Position numbers and translations under genes: made by a program
Source of the DNA: Colwellia piezophila ATCC BAA-637
GTDB taxonomy: Bacteria; Pseudomonadota; Gammaproteobacteria; Enterobacterales; Alteromonadaceae
Direction: 5' to 3'
DNA: 64,000 nucleotides
Assembly (NCBI RefSeq): GCF_000378625.1
Contig: NZ_KB905161.1
Location: 520,742-584,741, forward strand
Shown: positions 36,149-46,070 of the stretch, piece by piece
How positions within the stretch are numbered: the stretch's first letter is position 1
Layout of the letters: every line of letters begins with the position of its first letter
The notes under the pieces: model-generated
What the model saw: only the letters and a program-made list of their open reading frames with translations
Told to the model about the DNA's origin: nothing
Databases searched by the model: none

Positions 36149-37281
36149 AATAACACATCTACAATTTCTTGATTACTTTTGTTATTTACACTTGAGATAA
36201 AAGGAAGTTTAGATGTACCTTTATAAAAAACAGATCCATTATCATTACTTAATTCATCAAAAAAATAATTTAAGTCAATATTATCAAAGTGGTGTACGTA
36301 ATTAACCGCAGATATAAAATCCAAACACTTTTTATGGTAGGCTATTGATAGGAACGGAATTTTTAGTGAAAATGCAATGATACAAGTATGAAGACGTTCT
36401 GAAATTATTGCATCTAGGTTAGCTAACTGCTTTATAAACAAAGGGGTCGATGTAGTATAAGCTATAGTATGTAATTTTATTTTTTTGTTTAAATTTAGAT
36501 CATTTACAAACTCGTTCAACAAAATAATATCATCATGTCCCGGTTTTGCACACATTTGAATTAAGTACAAATTGATATCACTATTTTGTGATTTTACAGC
36601 TAATTTGTTCAGACTAGTTCTAAGTTTAATTAATATCTTATCTCGTTTATTTTCTTTTGTCCCAGGTGTTTGTGACAATGACAAGCCAATATTAAGGCTT
36701 TCTTTATTGATATTTATCTCTAAATCATTTTTCAATTTTGAAACATAATCTATCGCAGGATCGAAACATAAAGATGTAGGTGTATTAAATTTATTGCACT
36801 TTTTAACAACATTTATAGATTGTGAGTCTCTAGCTTGGATTATATCCATATTTTTCAATATACTGGTTAATAACTCCTCACCTTTATTAGAATTTATAGG
36901 TCCAAAGCCACATGCAACAGTTAGAATTTTTTTATTAAGTAAACTTGCTAATTTACATTGAAAGCTTTTCTGTTTAAGGCTAGTTAATCGATCTGAATCG
37001 TTATCTGAAAACATACTCCCACCTCCGAATACAAGGTAATTAGTGCGAATAATAAAAAATAACGTTTTCAGAAAAATATGCCCTTTAAAAGATCCCTTGA
37101 AATTAATTGGTTTTAAAACTAAATTAGACGTATTGACTTCTGGTAAATTTTCCTTACTATCTACAAAAAAATAGACTTCACTAAAACCTGAGCGGTCCAA
37201 TATACCGATAACATTGTGAAATAATATGTCATCTCCTAGATTTTTTCGGCCGAACCATCCGATTAAAAATATTTTTTTCAT
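36145..37281 (-). CDS. Polysaccharide pyruvyl transferase family protein
   Basis: This 378-residue protein matches the CsaB/WcaK-type family (PF04230): MKKIFLIGWFGRKNLGDDIL at the start, FGGGSMFSDND in the middle, and ISERLHTCIIAFSLKIPFL near the end. Members move a pyruvyl group from phosphoenolpyruvate to a sugar, forming an acidic ketal. It overlaps both neighbours by 4 nt. A ketal pyruvate would add negative charge to the polymer along with ManNAcA. Certainty of family is good; sugar target is unknown. Confidence 0.88.
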   Translation of the reverse strand: MKKIFLIGWFGRKNLGDDILFHNVIGILDRSGFSEVYFFVDSKENLPEVNTSNLVLKPINFKGSFKGHIFLKTLFFIIRTNYLVFGGGSMFSDNDSDRLTSLKQKSFQCKLASLLNKKILTVACGFGPINSNKGEELLTSILKNMDIIQARDSQSINVVKKCNKFNTPTSLCFDPAIDYVSKLKNDLEININKESLNIGLSLSQTPGTKENKRDKILIKLRTSLNKLAVKSQNSDINLYLIQMCAKPGHDDIILLNEFVNDLNLNKKIKLHTIAYTTSTPLFIKQLANLDAIISERLHTCIIAFSLKIPFLSIAYHKKCLDFISAVNYVHHFDNIDLNYFFDELSNDNGSVFYKGTSKLPFISSVNNKSNQEIVDVLL

Positions 37282-38660
37282 GCTAGTTTTAATTTCCTTA
37301 AAGAGAATAGAGCACCTAATAATAGCCCTGTAAATATTTGGAGTTTTGAGGAGAAATTCACTAAAAACAATAAAAATAGTGAGCTGGATATTGCAATCAT
37401 TAAAGGGTAGTAACCTTTTAGTGTTACTGTTTCAGAGTGGATACTATTCTTATAAGCTACATAGGGGAGATAAATAAAACAAATAACAAAACCAATCAAA
37501 CCAAACTTAAGGAAAATGTACAACAAGCTGCTATGTGGTTTGAAAAATGTGTCATTCGTTATCCAAATATTTGGATAAGCATCTGTCCCATAAAGACTAA
37601 ATGGGTAAGCTACATTCTCTGAAGTAAAGTAACTTCCAAAACCAGTACCTATAAAGAAAGAATATATATTTTCTATATGCAAATAAAGAATATTTAGGAA
37701 TTCAATATATCTTACTGTAGATGACTGAGATTTATCATTTCCAATCTCAAACGTATCCAATTTCCATAGAAAAAAGTCGAAATAAGCTGCGCTGAAATTG
37801 TAAACTAAACTACCTGCAATAAAACATATCGGAATAAAATAAATGATCCGCTGAATTTTACCCAAACGAATTAAAGCAAAACAAGCCGCAAAAACAATAA
37901 TAATAAGACGGCCTCTCGATGCCGAAATCAAGTTAGCGGTAATTGGTAAAAACAGGGCTATTTTAAAGTATTTTGAATTGTTCCCTTCGTTCATCATTGC
38001 AAGAACTAAAGGTATAAAGAAACAAGAAAGGTATAAACCTGATTCGGCAAAATAACTATAACTATTGAGAGTATTACTTATTTCAATTGCATGTAAAATT
38101 AAAAATAAACATTTAGCGCTAAATATAGAAATTAATATAACTAAATCATCATGTAAGCTTCTACCATTTGAATAAACTGAATTAAATAAATAAGAGGTAA
38201 TTATATAACCCGTTAGAATATTGACGAAATATGCTACATCAGATACAAAACGCGAGCCTTCAAGGCCAATATTATATATTCCTAGAACAAAATAAAATAT
38301 AAAGACAAAAATCACTAATAATAAATTTTTGCTAACCCCGTAAGCTTGTGTATATTTAAAACCAACAATTAATGCTAACGATAGAGTCCAAAAAACAGAT
38401 AACGAAAAAGGTCCTACCGATACGGTGTATATCGTTGAAAGCCCTGAAAGCTCTTCGTCACCAAAATCAAATGCAATATCGCTAAAGATCACGACAGTAG
38501 CAATATAAAATAATATTCCCCAACTTGTTTTATATAGTAAAAGGATTTGCCCAATACATAAACAAATGATTGATAAAATTGCTGTTTGACCGTAGGACAT
38601 GTAATTTAGTATGATTGTCAAAATTGCCCAAAAAAGGCACTTAGTCAAAAGATTGGGCAT
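37278..38660 (-). CDS. wzy: O-antigen/capsule polymerase Wzy
   Basis: This 460-residue, strongly hydrophobic protein has about 11-12 transmembrane segments and a large loop near the C-terminus (FFIGTGFGSYFTSENVAYPF, then YGTDAYPNIWITNDTFFKPH). The GTGFGSY plus HSSLLY pattern is typical of Wzy-type polymerases, which join repeat units on the periplasmic face. Wzy proteins are too diverged for a sequence motif to be decisive, but no other gene in the locus could fill the role. It overlaps the acetyltransferase gene by 20 nt. Confidence 0.85.
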   Translation of the reverse strand: MPNLLTKCLFWAILTIILNYMSYGQTAILSIICLCIGQILLLYKTSWGILFYIATVVIFSDIAFDFGDEELSGLSTIYTVSVGPFSLSVFWTLSLALIVGFKYTQAYGVSKNLLLVIFVFIFYFVLGIYNIGLEGSRFVSDVAYFVNILTGYIITSYLFNSVYSNGRSLHDDLVILISIFSAKCLFLILHAIEISNTLNSYSYFAESGLYLSCFFIPLVLAMMNEGNNSKYFKIALFLPITANLISASRGRLIIIVFAACFALIRLGKIQRIIYFIPICFIAGSLVYNFSAAYFDFFLWKLDTFEIGNDKSQSSTVRYIEFLNILYLHIENIYSFFIGTGFGSYFTSENVAYPFSLYGTDAYPNIWITNDTFFKPHSSLLYIFLKFGLIGFVICFIYLPYVAYKNSIHSETVTLKGYYPLMIAISSSLFLLFLVNFSSKLQIFTGLLLGALFSLRKLKLA

Positions 38661-39177
38661 TTACTTTTCCTGAATATTTCATTTTCAAATAAAACATTTT
38701 ATTTTCAATTAACTCAAGCCTTTCTACTGGTAACTCTTTAACAACGACAGCTGGGTTTCCTGCGTAAACTGTATTAGTAGTTAATTTTCCTGAGACTACA
38801 CTCCCCATTGATATGATGCATCCATCAGGGATGATTGTTCCAGGAGCAATCGAAACATTAGCACCGATCCACACCCCTTTTCCAATAGTTACTTTCCGAT
38901 AGTAATCAATATTGTCATAGGGTACAGATATATTAGAACGATAATTGTGATTAACAGACCAAATAGTTACATTGGGGCCAATAATGGAACCGTCGCTAAT
39001 ATAAATTTTACCATGACAATAAAATGTATGACCTGGTCCAATATAAACGTAATCACCAACATGTAAGTTTTCAGGCGAAAACAATTCTCCCTTTTTTATA
39101 ACTGAACCTTTACCACACTGTTTTAATTTTCGCATATTGAGAGAACGAAAAAGTCTTGATATTGCCTTTACAATCAT
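38641..39177 (-). CDS. Hexapeptide (left-handed beta-helix) acetyltransferase
   Basis: This 178-residue protein has hexapeptide repeats (IGPNVTIWSVNHNY, then VTIGKGVWIGANVSIAPGTI and SMGSVVSG) and the WbbJ/LacA-like ending VYAGNPAVVVKEL. It probably O-acetylates a sugar of the repeat unit with acetyl-CoA. The conserved His in VNHNY is the likely base. The gene overlaps wzy by 20 nt and wzx by 1 nt. Start MIVKAISRLFRSLNMRK is followed by an initial basic segment. Confidence 0.9.
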   Translation of the reverse strand: MIVKAISRLFRSLNMRKLKQCGKGSVIKKGELFSPENLHVGDYVYIGPGHTFYCHGKIYISDGSIIGPNVTIWSVNHNYRSNISVPYDNIDYYRKVTIGKGVWIGANVSIAPGTIIPDGCIISMGSVVSGKLTTNTVYAGNPAVVVKELPVERLELIENKMFYLKMKYSGKVNAQSFD

Positions 39178-40349
39178 TATTTAATCGCCTTAATAGTCAA
39201 AAGTAAACCCAACATTCGAATTGAAAATATTGAAAGTGCAGCCCCAATTTCACCAAAAAAATAAATAAGTGGTGCTCCAAAGATAAACGCTGTAAACAAT
39301 TGAACCAACGAAATATTTTTTATTTCACTCTCTTCTTTATTCTTAATTAATTGTATTTGAAGTATATTCGTAAAAAAAGATAAGGATACGGCTATACATA
39401 TTATAAAAAAAGGAACTTGTGCATCTATATAAGACTCAGGAAGAAAAACATTAATAAATACAACTCCTATTAGCGCTAACACAGAAGATACAATTATTAA
39501 TAGGTATTTCTTACTCCATAGTATTTCAACAATTTGGATATCTGAAGTTAAAACGTTTGGTAATAATACGTTATATATAGAATTTGTTATTAATGGTAAT
39601 ACAAATGCTATCGAAAAAGCCGCGTTGAAATTAGCTAAATTCGAAGGACTGAAGAAACCTAAACTAATATAAAAGCTTAGAATCCAAAGTTCTAAGCGCA
39701 TCATTAAATTTTGTGATAATTCAACCCATAGAAAGTTTTTTGCAACAACCATCAATTTCAAGGTGATGGTAATGTAGTCTTGAAAATACTTATATGATCC
39801 ATTGAATAACATGGACAAAAATGAAAAGACAACGATAACAACAGATGATATCAAAAGAGAATTAAGAGCTGTTACCAACTCAATAGTGTCTGAATAATGC
39901 CATAACAATAGAAAAGTACTAAGCCATATTAAATTACGAGAGAAATTAATAATAGCATAACAATTAAAGGCTTTTTTAGTCTGAAAAACAACCATATGTG
40001 TTTCCATAAGAGCTAAAGATAGCCCGAATATAAAAACATATAAATAGTAAATTTGAATATCACAAAGATAAAATATAAATATAAATATTATGGATAAAAT
40101 AAAACAACTTAATAACTTAAAAGACAAAAACTCAATTTCAGCAATTTCACCTCGCTTTTGCAATATTAAATACGATTTATTGGTTCCTAGATTAAACAAA
40201 AAAGCAATTATAGGTACCAAAGAAATAAAATAGGCAAAATCAGCATAATCATTTTTTGATAAAAACCAAATGCAAAGGTAATTTATGAAAAAGAATAAGC
40301 CTGCAGAGCCTAATTTTGAAACTAAAACTAAAGTTATATTTTTGAACAT
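39177..40349 (-). CDS. wzx: Wzx-type polysaccharide flippase (MOP superfamily)
   Basis: I place the start at MFKNITLVLVSKLGSAGLFF (40349), one base past the wecC stop, giving 390 residues; a longer frame into wecC is unlikely. The protein has about 12 hydrophobic segments in the MATE/MOP arrangement, including MVVAKNFLWVELSQNLMMRL in the middle. It should flip the lipid-linked repeat unit across the inner membrane for Wzy. A+T-rich, as is the wzy gene. No other flippase is seen. Confidence 0.88.
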   Translation of the reverse strand: MFKNITLVLVSKLGSAGLFFFINYLCIWFLSKNDYADFAYFISLVPIIAFLFNLGTNKSYLILQKRGEIAEIEFLSFKLLSCFILSIIFIFIFYLCDIQIYYLYVFIFGLSLALMETHMVVFQTKKAFNCYAIINFSRNLIWLSTFLLLWHYSDTIELVTALNSLLISSVVIVVFSFLSMLFNGSYKYFQDYITITLKLMVVAKNFLWVELSQNLMMRLELWILSFYISLGFFSPSNLANFNAAFSIAFVLPLITNSIYNVLLPNVLTSDIQIVEILWSKKYLLIIVSSVLALIGVVFINVFLPESYIDAQVPFFIICIAVSLSFFTNILQIQLIKNKEESEIKNISLVQLFTAFIFGAPLIYFFGEIGAALSIFSIRMLGLLLTIKAIK

Positions 40350-40350
40350 G

Positions 40351-41631
40351 TTACTTGGAATTATTCCATATGCCTTTAGCATCCACAATAATACCATACG
40401 TAGGATGAGTATTTAGGAATTGTTTATGATCAACCAACAAAACATGTATATCTGAACTTTTCAAAGCATTGGAAAGGGTTACCAGTTTATTACCAGCATA
40501 TGAATGAGGTAAGGATTCAATGTTTGGCTCAACTGCAAAGACAGTCCCTTTATGAAGTTTAACGATCTCATTAGCGATACTTAATGCAGGGCTTTCTCTT
40601 AAGTCATCAATATCAGGTTTAAAAGCTAGACCGTAACAAGTTACAGTTACATTTTTTGCGGTTTTGGTAGGGTTCGATTGTAAAAAATCTGAAATTGCTA
40701 TTTTAACTTTATTTATAACCCATTCAGGTTTTGAGTCATTGACTTCACGGGCGGTTTTAATTATTCGAGCAAGTTCAGGTGTTTTACTTACAATAAACCA
40801 TGGATCGACAGCAATACAGTGACCCCCAACGCCAGGCCCTGGTTTTAATATGTTAATTCTTGGATGTCGATTAGCTAATGATATTAACTCCCATACATCA
40901 ATATCTAGTTCATCACAAATCATTGATAGTTCATTGGCAAATGCTATTTGTACATCACGACAGCTATTTTCAGTAAGTTTTGCCATTTCAGCTGTTCGTG
41001 CATTTGTCATAACACATTCACCAGCAACAAATATTTTATACAAAGCGATAGCTTGTTCGGAACATTTAGAAGACATACCACCAATTACCCGATCGTTTTC
41101 AACTAATTCACGTATTACATGGCCAGGAAGAACGCGTTCAGGACAATGAGCAATACGGATATCAGACTCTTCATTATGAGTCTGAGGAAATGTTAAGTCA
41201 GAACGAGCTTCCGCTAACCAAACAGCCATCTGCTCTGTTGCACCAACAGGAGATGTTGATTCTAAAATCACCAAATCCCCCTTTTTCAACACTGGTGCAA
41301 TCGCTTTAGCAGCTGATTCTATATAGCTCAGATTAGGTTGCGGAATATCATCTGCGCTTATTGTTGGATAAAATGGTGTTGGTACAGCAATTAAAAACGC
41401 ATCAGCCGGCTCAGGTCTTGTTACGGCTTTTAAATAACCTTCCGTGACGGCAGCATGAACTAAAATATCTAACTCAGGCTCTACAATGTGTATTTCACCA
41501 CGGTTAATGGTATCAACTGCATGTTGATTTACATCAACTCCAATGACTTTAATTTTACGTGATGCAAACATAGCTGCTGTGGGGAGGCCTATATAGCCTA
41601 AACCTATTACTGATATTATTTTAAATGACAT
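40351..41631 (-). CDS. wecC: UDP-N-acetyl-D-mannosamine dehydrogenase
   Basis: This 426-residue NAD-dependent UDP-sugar 6-dehydrogenase oxidises UDP-ManNAc to UDP-ManNAcA. It opens with the NAD motif VIGLGYIGLPTAAMFASRK and has the central GPGVGGHCIAVDPWF with the catalytic Cys. A later segment YGLAFKPDIDDLRESPAL is typical of the WecC branch. With wecB it forms the ManNAcA pathway. The neighbouring wzx gene starts 1 nt past its stop. A 159-bp gap with one REP lies upstream before wecB. Confidence 0.95.
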   Translation of the reverse strand: MSFKIISVIGLGYIGLPTAAMFASRKIKVIGVDVNQHAVDTINRGEIHIVEPELDILVHAAVTEGYLKAVTRPEPADAFLIAVPTPFYPTISADDIPQPNLSYIESAAKAIAPVLKKGDLVILESTSPVGATEQMAVWLAEARSDLTFPQTHNEESDIRIAHCPERVLPGHVIRELVENDRVIGGMSSKCSEQAIALYKIFVAGECVMTNARTAEMAKLTENSCRDVQIAFANELSMICDELDIDVWELISLANRHPRINILKPGPGVGGHCIAVDPWFIVSKTPELARIIKTAREVNDSKPEWVINKVKIAISDFLQSNPTKTAKNVTVTCYGLAFKPDIDDLRESPALSIANEIVKLHKGTVFAVEPNIESLPHSYAGNKLVTLSNALKSSDIHVLLVDHKQFLNTHPTYGIIVDAKGIWNNSK

Positions 41632-41689
41632 TTTTGTTTCATTACTCTTTTTATTGATGGGCTAAAGCCCAACTTACAACTTAGTAAGT

Positions 41690-41711
41690 GCGCGAATAAA
41701 TTCCCGCCTAC
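41690..41711 (-). repeat. Single REP between wecB and wecC
   Basis: A canonical REP (GTAG then the AAT/ATT stem) lies in the 158-bp gap between wecB and wecC. It is among the very few REPs inside the polysaccharide locus. A small palindrome GGGCTAAAGCCC lies at 41659-41670. Confidence 0.85.
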
Positions 41712-41789
41712 AAATACCCAATGGATTCCCGACAAGACAACTCGGGAATGACGGATATTAAATAGCGTGGAAATCCCCGCCTTCATTGT

Positions 41790-42911
41790 TTATTTATGTG
41801 CTGCTAATATATCTAGTATTACATCGCAAGCTTTACCGTTACCATACGGATTATGAGCAAAGCTCATGGCTTTGTATGCTTCCTCGTTATCCATTAATTC
41901 ATTAATGGCGGTTGTCATGGTTTCAACATTTGTACCCACGAGTGTAACGGTGCCAGCTTCTACTGCTTCAGGTCGTTCAGTGGTATCTCGCATCACTAAA
42001 ACTGGTTTACCCAAACTTGGTGCTTCTTCTTGAATGCCGCCCGAGTCGGTTAAAATAATATGCGCTCGATTCATTAAATAAATGAAGGGTAAATACTGCT
42101 GTGGTTCAATAAGGTGAATATTATCAATACCGCTTAATATTCTATTCACTGGTTCGCGTACATTCGGATTTAAATGCATTGGATATAATATCTGTGCATC
42201 AGGGTAGCGTTTAGCAGTTATGGCTAATGCTTCACAAATGCGTTCAAATCCTCCACCAAAGCTTTCACGACGATGTCCTGTGACTAAGATTAGTTTTTTA
42301 GACTTATCTAGCATTGGGAATTGTGCTGCTAATGTTTTGTTTAAATCAGTATCATTCTCTATTTGCTTTTTAACTAACAACAGGGCATCTATAACTGTAT
42401 TTCCCGTGACATAAATATTAGCTTCAGAATAATTTTCTTTTAATAAATTTTCCTTCGATGTTTCCGTTGGTGAAAAATGAAACTTGGTTAAAGCACCGGT
42501 AAGTTTTCTATTACCTTCTTCTGGCCACGGTGAGTAAATATTGCCAGTACGAAGTCCTGCCTCAACATGACCAATCGCTATTTGTTCATAATAAGCAGCT
42601 AAACTCGCTGCGAATGTAGTTGCGGTATCACCATGAACTAATACTACATCGGGTTTAAACTCTTTTAATACCGGCGTTAGTTCAAGAATGATACGGCTTG
42701 TTATTTCGGGTAGTGTCTGCCCCGCTTTCATAAGATTTAAATCGTAATCTGGAGTGATTTTAAAAAGCTCTAGTACTTGATCTAACATTTCACGATGCTG
42801 TGCAGTAACACAAACTTTAGCCTCAAAGCGATCATCTTTATCTAGCGCATGGACTAATGGCGCCATTTTAATTGCTTCTGGGCGAGTTCCGAATACTGTT
42901 AATACTTTCAC
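41790..42911 (-). CDS. wecB: UDP-N-acetylglucosamine 2-epimerase
   Basis: This enzyme converts UDP-GlcNAc to UDP-ManNAc. I choose the GTG at 42911, giving 373 residues and a start [19 protein letters not shown] as in E. coli WecB; the longer frame begins at a TTG. Motifs include [20 protein letters not shown] and [20 protein letters not shown]. Its product feeds wecC directly. It lies downstream of wzc, with a repeat-bearing gap of about 260 bp. Confidence 0.94.
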   Translation of the reverse strand: MKVLTVFGTRPEAIKMAPLVHALDKDDRFEAKVCVTAQHREMLDQVLELFKITPDYDLNLMKAGQTLPEITSRIILELTPVLKEFKPDVVLVHGDTATTFAASLAAYYEQIAIGHVEAGLRTGNIYSPWPEEGNRKLTGALTKFHFSPTETSKENLLKENYSEANIYVTGNTVIDALLLVKKQIENDTDLNKTLAAQFPMLDKSKKLILVTGHRRESFGGGFERICEALAITAKRYPDAQILYPMHLNPNVREPVNRILSGIDNIHLIEPQQYLPFIYLMNRAHIILTDSGGIQEEAPSLGKPVLVMRDTTERPEAVEAGTVTLVGTNVETMTTAINELMDNEEAYKAMSFAHNPYGNGKACDVILDILAAHK

Positions 42912-43093
42912 TTTTATTCTCAATTATTTAATTTATTAATGTTTCGGTATTTCACCAAAAACATTTCAAGTTCTTTAAGTTATTTATTACAGTTCAAGAC
43001 ATAACTGAAATGACAAAAGTAATTCCCTGGATAATGAACGTCAGGATAATTGCTCCTGCATTATCTAATAAGGTACGCCCTGTATCATCTGCA

Positions 43094-43168
43094 TTCTCTA
43101 TTTAGTGGCATCCATGCCACGTCTGCAATATCTAATAAGCCCGAGGCGCGAATAAATTCCCGCCTACA
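43094..43168. repeat. GTGGCATGGATGCCAC-type repeat plus REP between wecB and wzc
   Basis: The dispersed hairpin repeat GTGGCATCCATGCCAC lies at 43105-43120, after CTGCATTCTC. A canonical minus-strand REP follows at 43147-43168, 8 nt from the wzc stop. Confidence 0.85.
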
Positions 43169-43175
43169 AAAGTAA

Positions 43176-45446
43176 TTACTTATCTGATTTATATTCGTAG
43201 TTGTAATAGCCGTAATAACCGTAAGCGTTACTGGATTTTTTAACAACACCGTTAAATACTACGCCTTTTACGTCTATGCCATTTTGCTCAAAACGTTGGC
43301 GGGCATAGTCAATTTCTTTAACTGTATTTTGACCAAAACGGGTGACAAGTAATGTGGTGCCCGCATGGCCACCAACAATGGCCGGATCCGTTACCGCTAA
43401 AATAGGCGGTGTATCTATCAGTATAATATCGTACTGAGTTTTTATTTCTGCAATCAAGTCACTAAAACGTGCACGCATAAGTAACTCCGAAGGATTCGGC
43501 GGTACTTGTCCACGGGTAATAATACTCAATCCTTCAACATTCGTTTTTTTAGTGACCTGTTCAAGTGATTGCTGACCTGACAAATAATCTGATAGGCCAT
43601 TTTCCCATACCAAACCAAATTGCTTTTGTAAGTAGCCTTTACGCATATCGGCATCGATAATTAAAACCTTTTGGCCACTTTGCGCCAGCACAGCACCCAG
43701 ATTGGCTGAGATAAACGATTTACCTACGCCCGGTGATGGGCCAGAAATGGCAATAACATTATTTTTTGCTTCAATCATGGCAAAGTGCAAACTGGTACGT
43801 AAACTACGTAGGGCCTCTATTGATAGATCAGCAGGGTTATCTACCGCTAAGATAGTACTACAGTCTTTCTTGCGCTGCTTACCTTTAGCTATGCCTTTAG
43901 TTAAGCCCTTAGAAAAGCCCATCAATTTATCTTGATGACTAGAAAATGGCACACTGGCATAAACGGGCAAGCCGATTGCTTCAATTTCGCTTGGATTTTC
44001 TACGCCTTTATTTAAGGATTTTTGCACAAGCACAATGGATATGGCTAAAAAGCCGCCAAGCATCGTTGCCATAAGCACTATTAATGCTTTTTTAGGTTTT
44101 ACTGGTTTGGTAGTATTCACTTCAGCAACATCGATTATACGAACATTGCCAACAGTACCGGCACGGACAATATCTAACTCTTGTACTTTACCTAACAACA
44201 TCATGTAGATTTCATTACCTACTTCAACATCACGGGTTAAGCCCAATAATTTTTGCTGCATTTCAGGTAAATTCGATATTTTTATCGCCAAGCCATCTCG
44301 TTGTTTCTGTACCGCCGAAATCTGCTCAACTATGCCTTGATAATTTGGGTGATTACGTTTGAACTTACGTGACATAGCTAAACGTTCTAAATCTAATTGT
44401 TGTAACTTAGTATCTAGCTCTATAATTTGCTCTAATACCCCTTGGGTTTCCAAGGTGATATTTACCGACTGTTGATTTTTTTGATAATCATTAAATAGTG
44501 CTTCTGAGTCTTCTAACTGTTGTTTGATTGCCGGTAACTGTACTTCTAAAAAGTCGAGAGATTTTTTCGCTTCTGCTGAGTTACGCTCTACATTTCGGCG
44601 TACATAGATTTGGGTGATTTTATTCAGTACTGTTTGGCTATATTCAGGGTTTTCATGTTGAAATCTTAAATTGACTATGCCAGAATCTTTGCCTTTTTCA
44701 CTGGCACCAATGGCCGCTTGCAGATCGACAATGGTATTTAATCTGTCTTTACGAGCAAGAGTAAACTCTGTACCTGTACGAGCAATCAATGTTTTAATAG
44801 TCAGGGTAAAGATTCCATTGCTGACTTCTTCACCGACTTTACCAGCTAATATTTTATCGCCTTCGCTTGATAACAAGGTAAAAGTATTGTTTTCACCTGC
44901 TTGCACGATATAGCCTCGATTAATGGCAAACTTAGGTACGTCAAAGCGGAATATTTCTATTTGTTCACCGCCCCAGGCGTAACTTGCCGCAGCAAAGCTT
45001 GGTTGAGCTAAATCGCCAGGCTTAACCGGGTTAAATTTTCTAAAACTACGGCCACCAATTATGGGGAATAACTTAGGCGCGGTAACAATATCTAATTTTA
45101 AGCTATCTACCGCTTCACCAATTACCGAGCGAGATTTTAACAGCTCAATTTCAGTTATTGATTTAGAGCTACTTTCAAACATAGCGGCCATATCATCAAG
45201 CCCTGGCATTCCGCCACCGCTTTCTTCAACTTGAATCATAGCCGTTGCTATATAGATAGGCGTAGAATAAATCGCAATGGCAATACCCACTATGGCAAAA
45301 AAAGTAGTCATTACGCCGATAAAAGCTTTGCGGTCAAGCAAGGCTCCAAACAACGCCATTAAATCAACGTCATCAGTGGCAGTAGTATTACTGTTCCCCT
45401 GCTGATTTAGCACTGTTTCTGGTTTTATATTTTCATTCATAGACAT
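43176..45446 (-). CDS. wzc: Polysaccharide chain-length and tyrosine autokinase (Wzc type)
   Basis: This 756-residue inner-membrane protein has an N-terminal Wzz domain with two flanking membrane helices (the second MLGGFLAISIVLV) and a long periplasmic coiled coil. The C-terminal bacterial tyrosine kinase carries the Walker A motif GPSPGVGKS, the A' box LIIDADMRKG and Walker B ILIDTPPI. It ends in a Tyr cluster (NAYGYYGYYNYEYKSDK). Wzc cycles between phosphorylated and unphosphorylated states with Wzb and contacts Wza to control polymer length and export. It is 160 nt from wzb, a larger gap than within wza-wzb. Confidence 0.96.
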   Translation of the reverse strand: MSMNENIKPETVLNQQGNSNTTATDDVDLMALFGALLDRKAFIGVMTTFFAIVGIAIAIYSTPIYIATAMIQVEESGGGMPGLDDMAAMFESSSKSITEIELLKSRSVIGEAVDSLKLDIVTAPKLFPIIGGRSFRKFNPVKPGDLAQPSFAAASYAWGGEQIEIFRFDVPKFAINRGYIVQAGENNTFTLLSSEGDKILAGKVGEEVSNGIFTLTIKTLIARTGTEFTLARKDRLNTIVDLQAAIGASEKGKDSGIVNLRFQHENPEYSQTVLNKITQIYVRRNVERNSAEAKKSLDFLEVQLPAIKQQLEDSEALFNDYQKNQQSVNITLETQGVLEQIIELDTKLQQLDLERLAMSRKFKRNHPNYQGIVEQISAVQKQRDGLAIKISNLPEMQQKLLGLTRDVEVGNEIYMMLLGKVQELDIVRAGTVGNVRIIDVAEVNTTKPVKPKKALIVLMATMLGGFLAISIVLVQKSLNKGVENPSEIEAIGLPVYASVPFSSHQDKLMGFSKGLTKGIAKGKQRKKDCSTILAVDNPADLSIEALRSLRTSLHFAMIEAKNNVIAISGPSPGVGKSFISANLGAVLAQSGQKVLIIDADMRKGYLQKQFGLVWENGLSDYLSGQQSLEQVTKKTNVEGLSIITRGQVPPNPSELLMRARFSDLIAEIKTQYDIILIDTPPILAVTDPAIVGGHAGTTLLVTRFGQNTVKEIDYARQRFEQNGIDVKGVVFNGVVKKSSNAYGYYGYYNYEYKSDK

Positions 45447-45605
45447 ATTTGGAGTAACTTTTAATAAAATGGTACTAATACCCGAAGGTATAACTTTTAA
45501 ACTTGATAAATTTTAAATTTAATTTTAGTTAAGTTTAAATTTTTTATTGGCTCTGGTTTCAGTTCTTGTTTCAACTATTGTTTCAATTCTTACTTCAGCT
45601 CGGCT

Positions 45606-46070
45606 TTAAAGGTATTTTGTCCAAGCGGTGCAGGCTTTATCAATTAATTGATAAACATGGTCAAACGCTTCATGGCTTTGACGGTAAGGGTCTGGTATTT
45701 CGGTATCATCAAGCCATTTACCTAATAAAAAGGTTTTGCCTCTGGCTTGCGGGTATTGACCGAGTAAATCCGTTAAGTGCCGCTGCTCCATTACCAGTAT
45801 CAAATCATGTTCAGCGATTAACGCTGAATTTAATTGACGGCCTTTATGGTCGCTCATATCAATATTTTTTGTTAAGGCAATACTGGTTGCTGTCGCTTCT
45901 GCACCTTTGCCCACTAAAGCCGTTAATCCCGCTGAAGAGACTTTTACCTGGCTATTGCTCTTACTGCTGCTCTTGCTACCGTGAAGTTTATCCTTAAGCA
46001 GGTATTCAGCTGTAGGACTACGGCAAATATTACCAGCACAAACCACTAAAATTGAATTAAACATACCCAT
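45606..46070 (-). CDS. wzb: Low-molecular-weight protein-tyrosine phosphatase (Wzb)
   Basis: This 154-residue phosphatase has the active-site loop VVCAGNICRSPTAEYLL (C-x5-R-S) and the general acid in DTEIPDPYRQ. It dephosphorylates the Wzc tyrosine cluster. The start ATG overlaps the wza stop (TAATG), so translation is coupled. A Ser/Lys-rich insertion (SKSSSKSNSQVK) follows the first helix. Confidence 0.95.
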   Translation of the reverse strand: MGMFNSILVVCAGNICRSPTAEYLLKDKLHGSKSSSKSNSQVKVSSAGLTALVGKGAEATATSIALTKNIDMSDHKGRQLNSALIAEHDLILVMEQRHLTDLLGQYPQARGKTFLLGKWLDDTEIPDPYRQSHEAFDHVYQLIDKACTAWTKYL

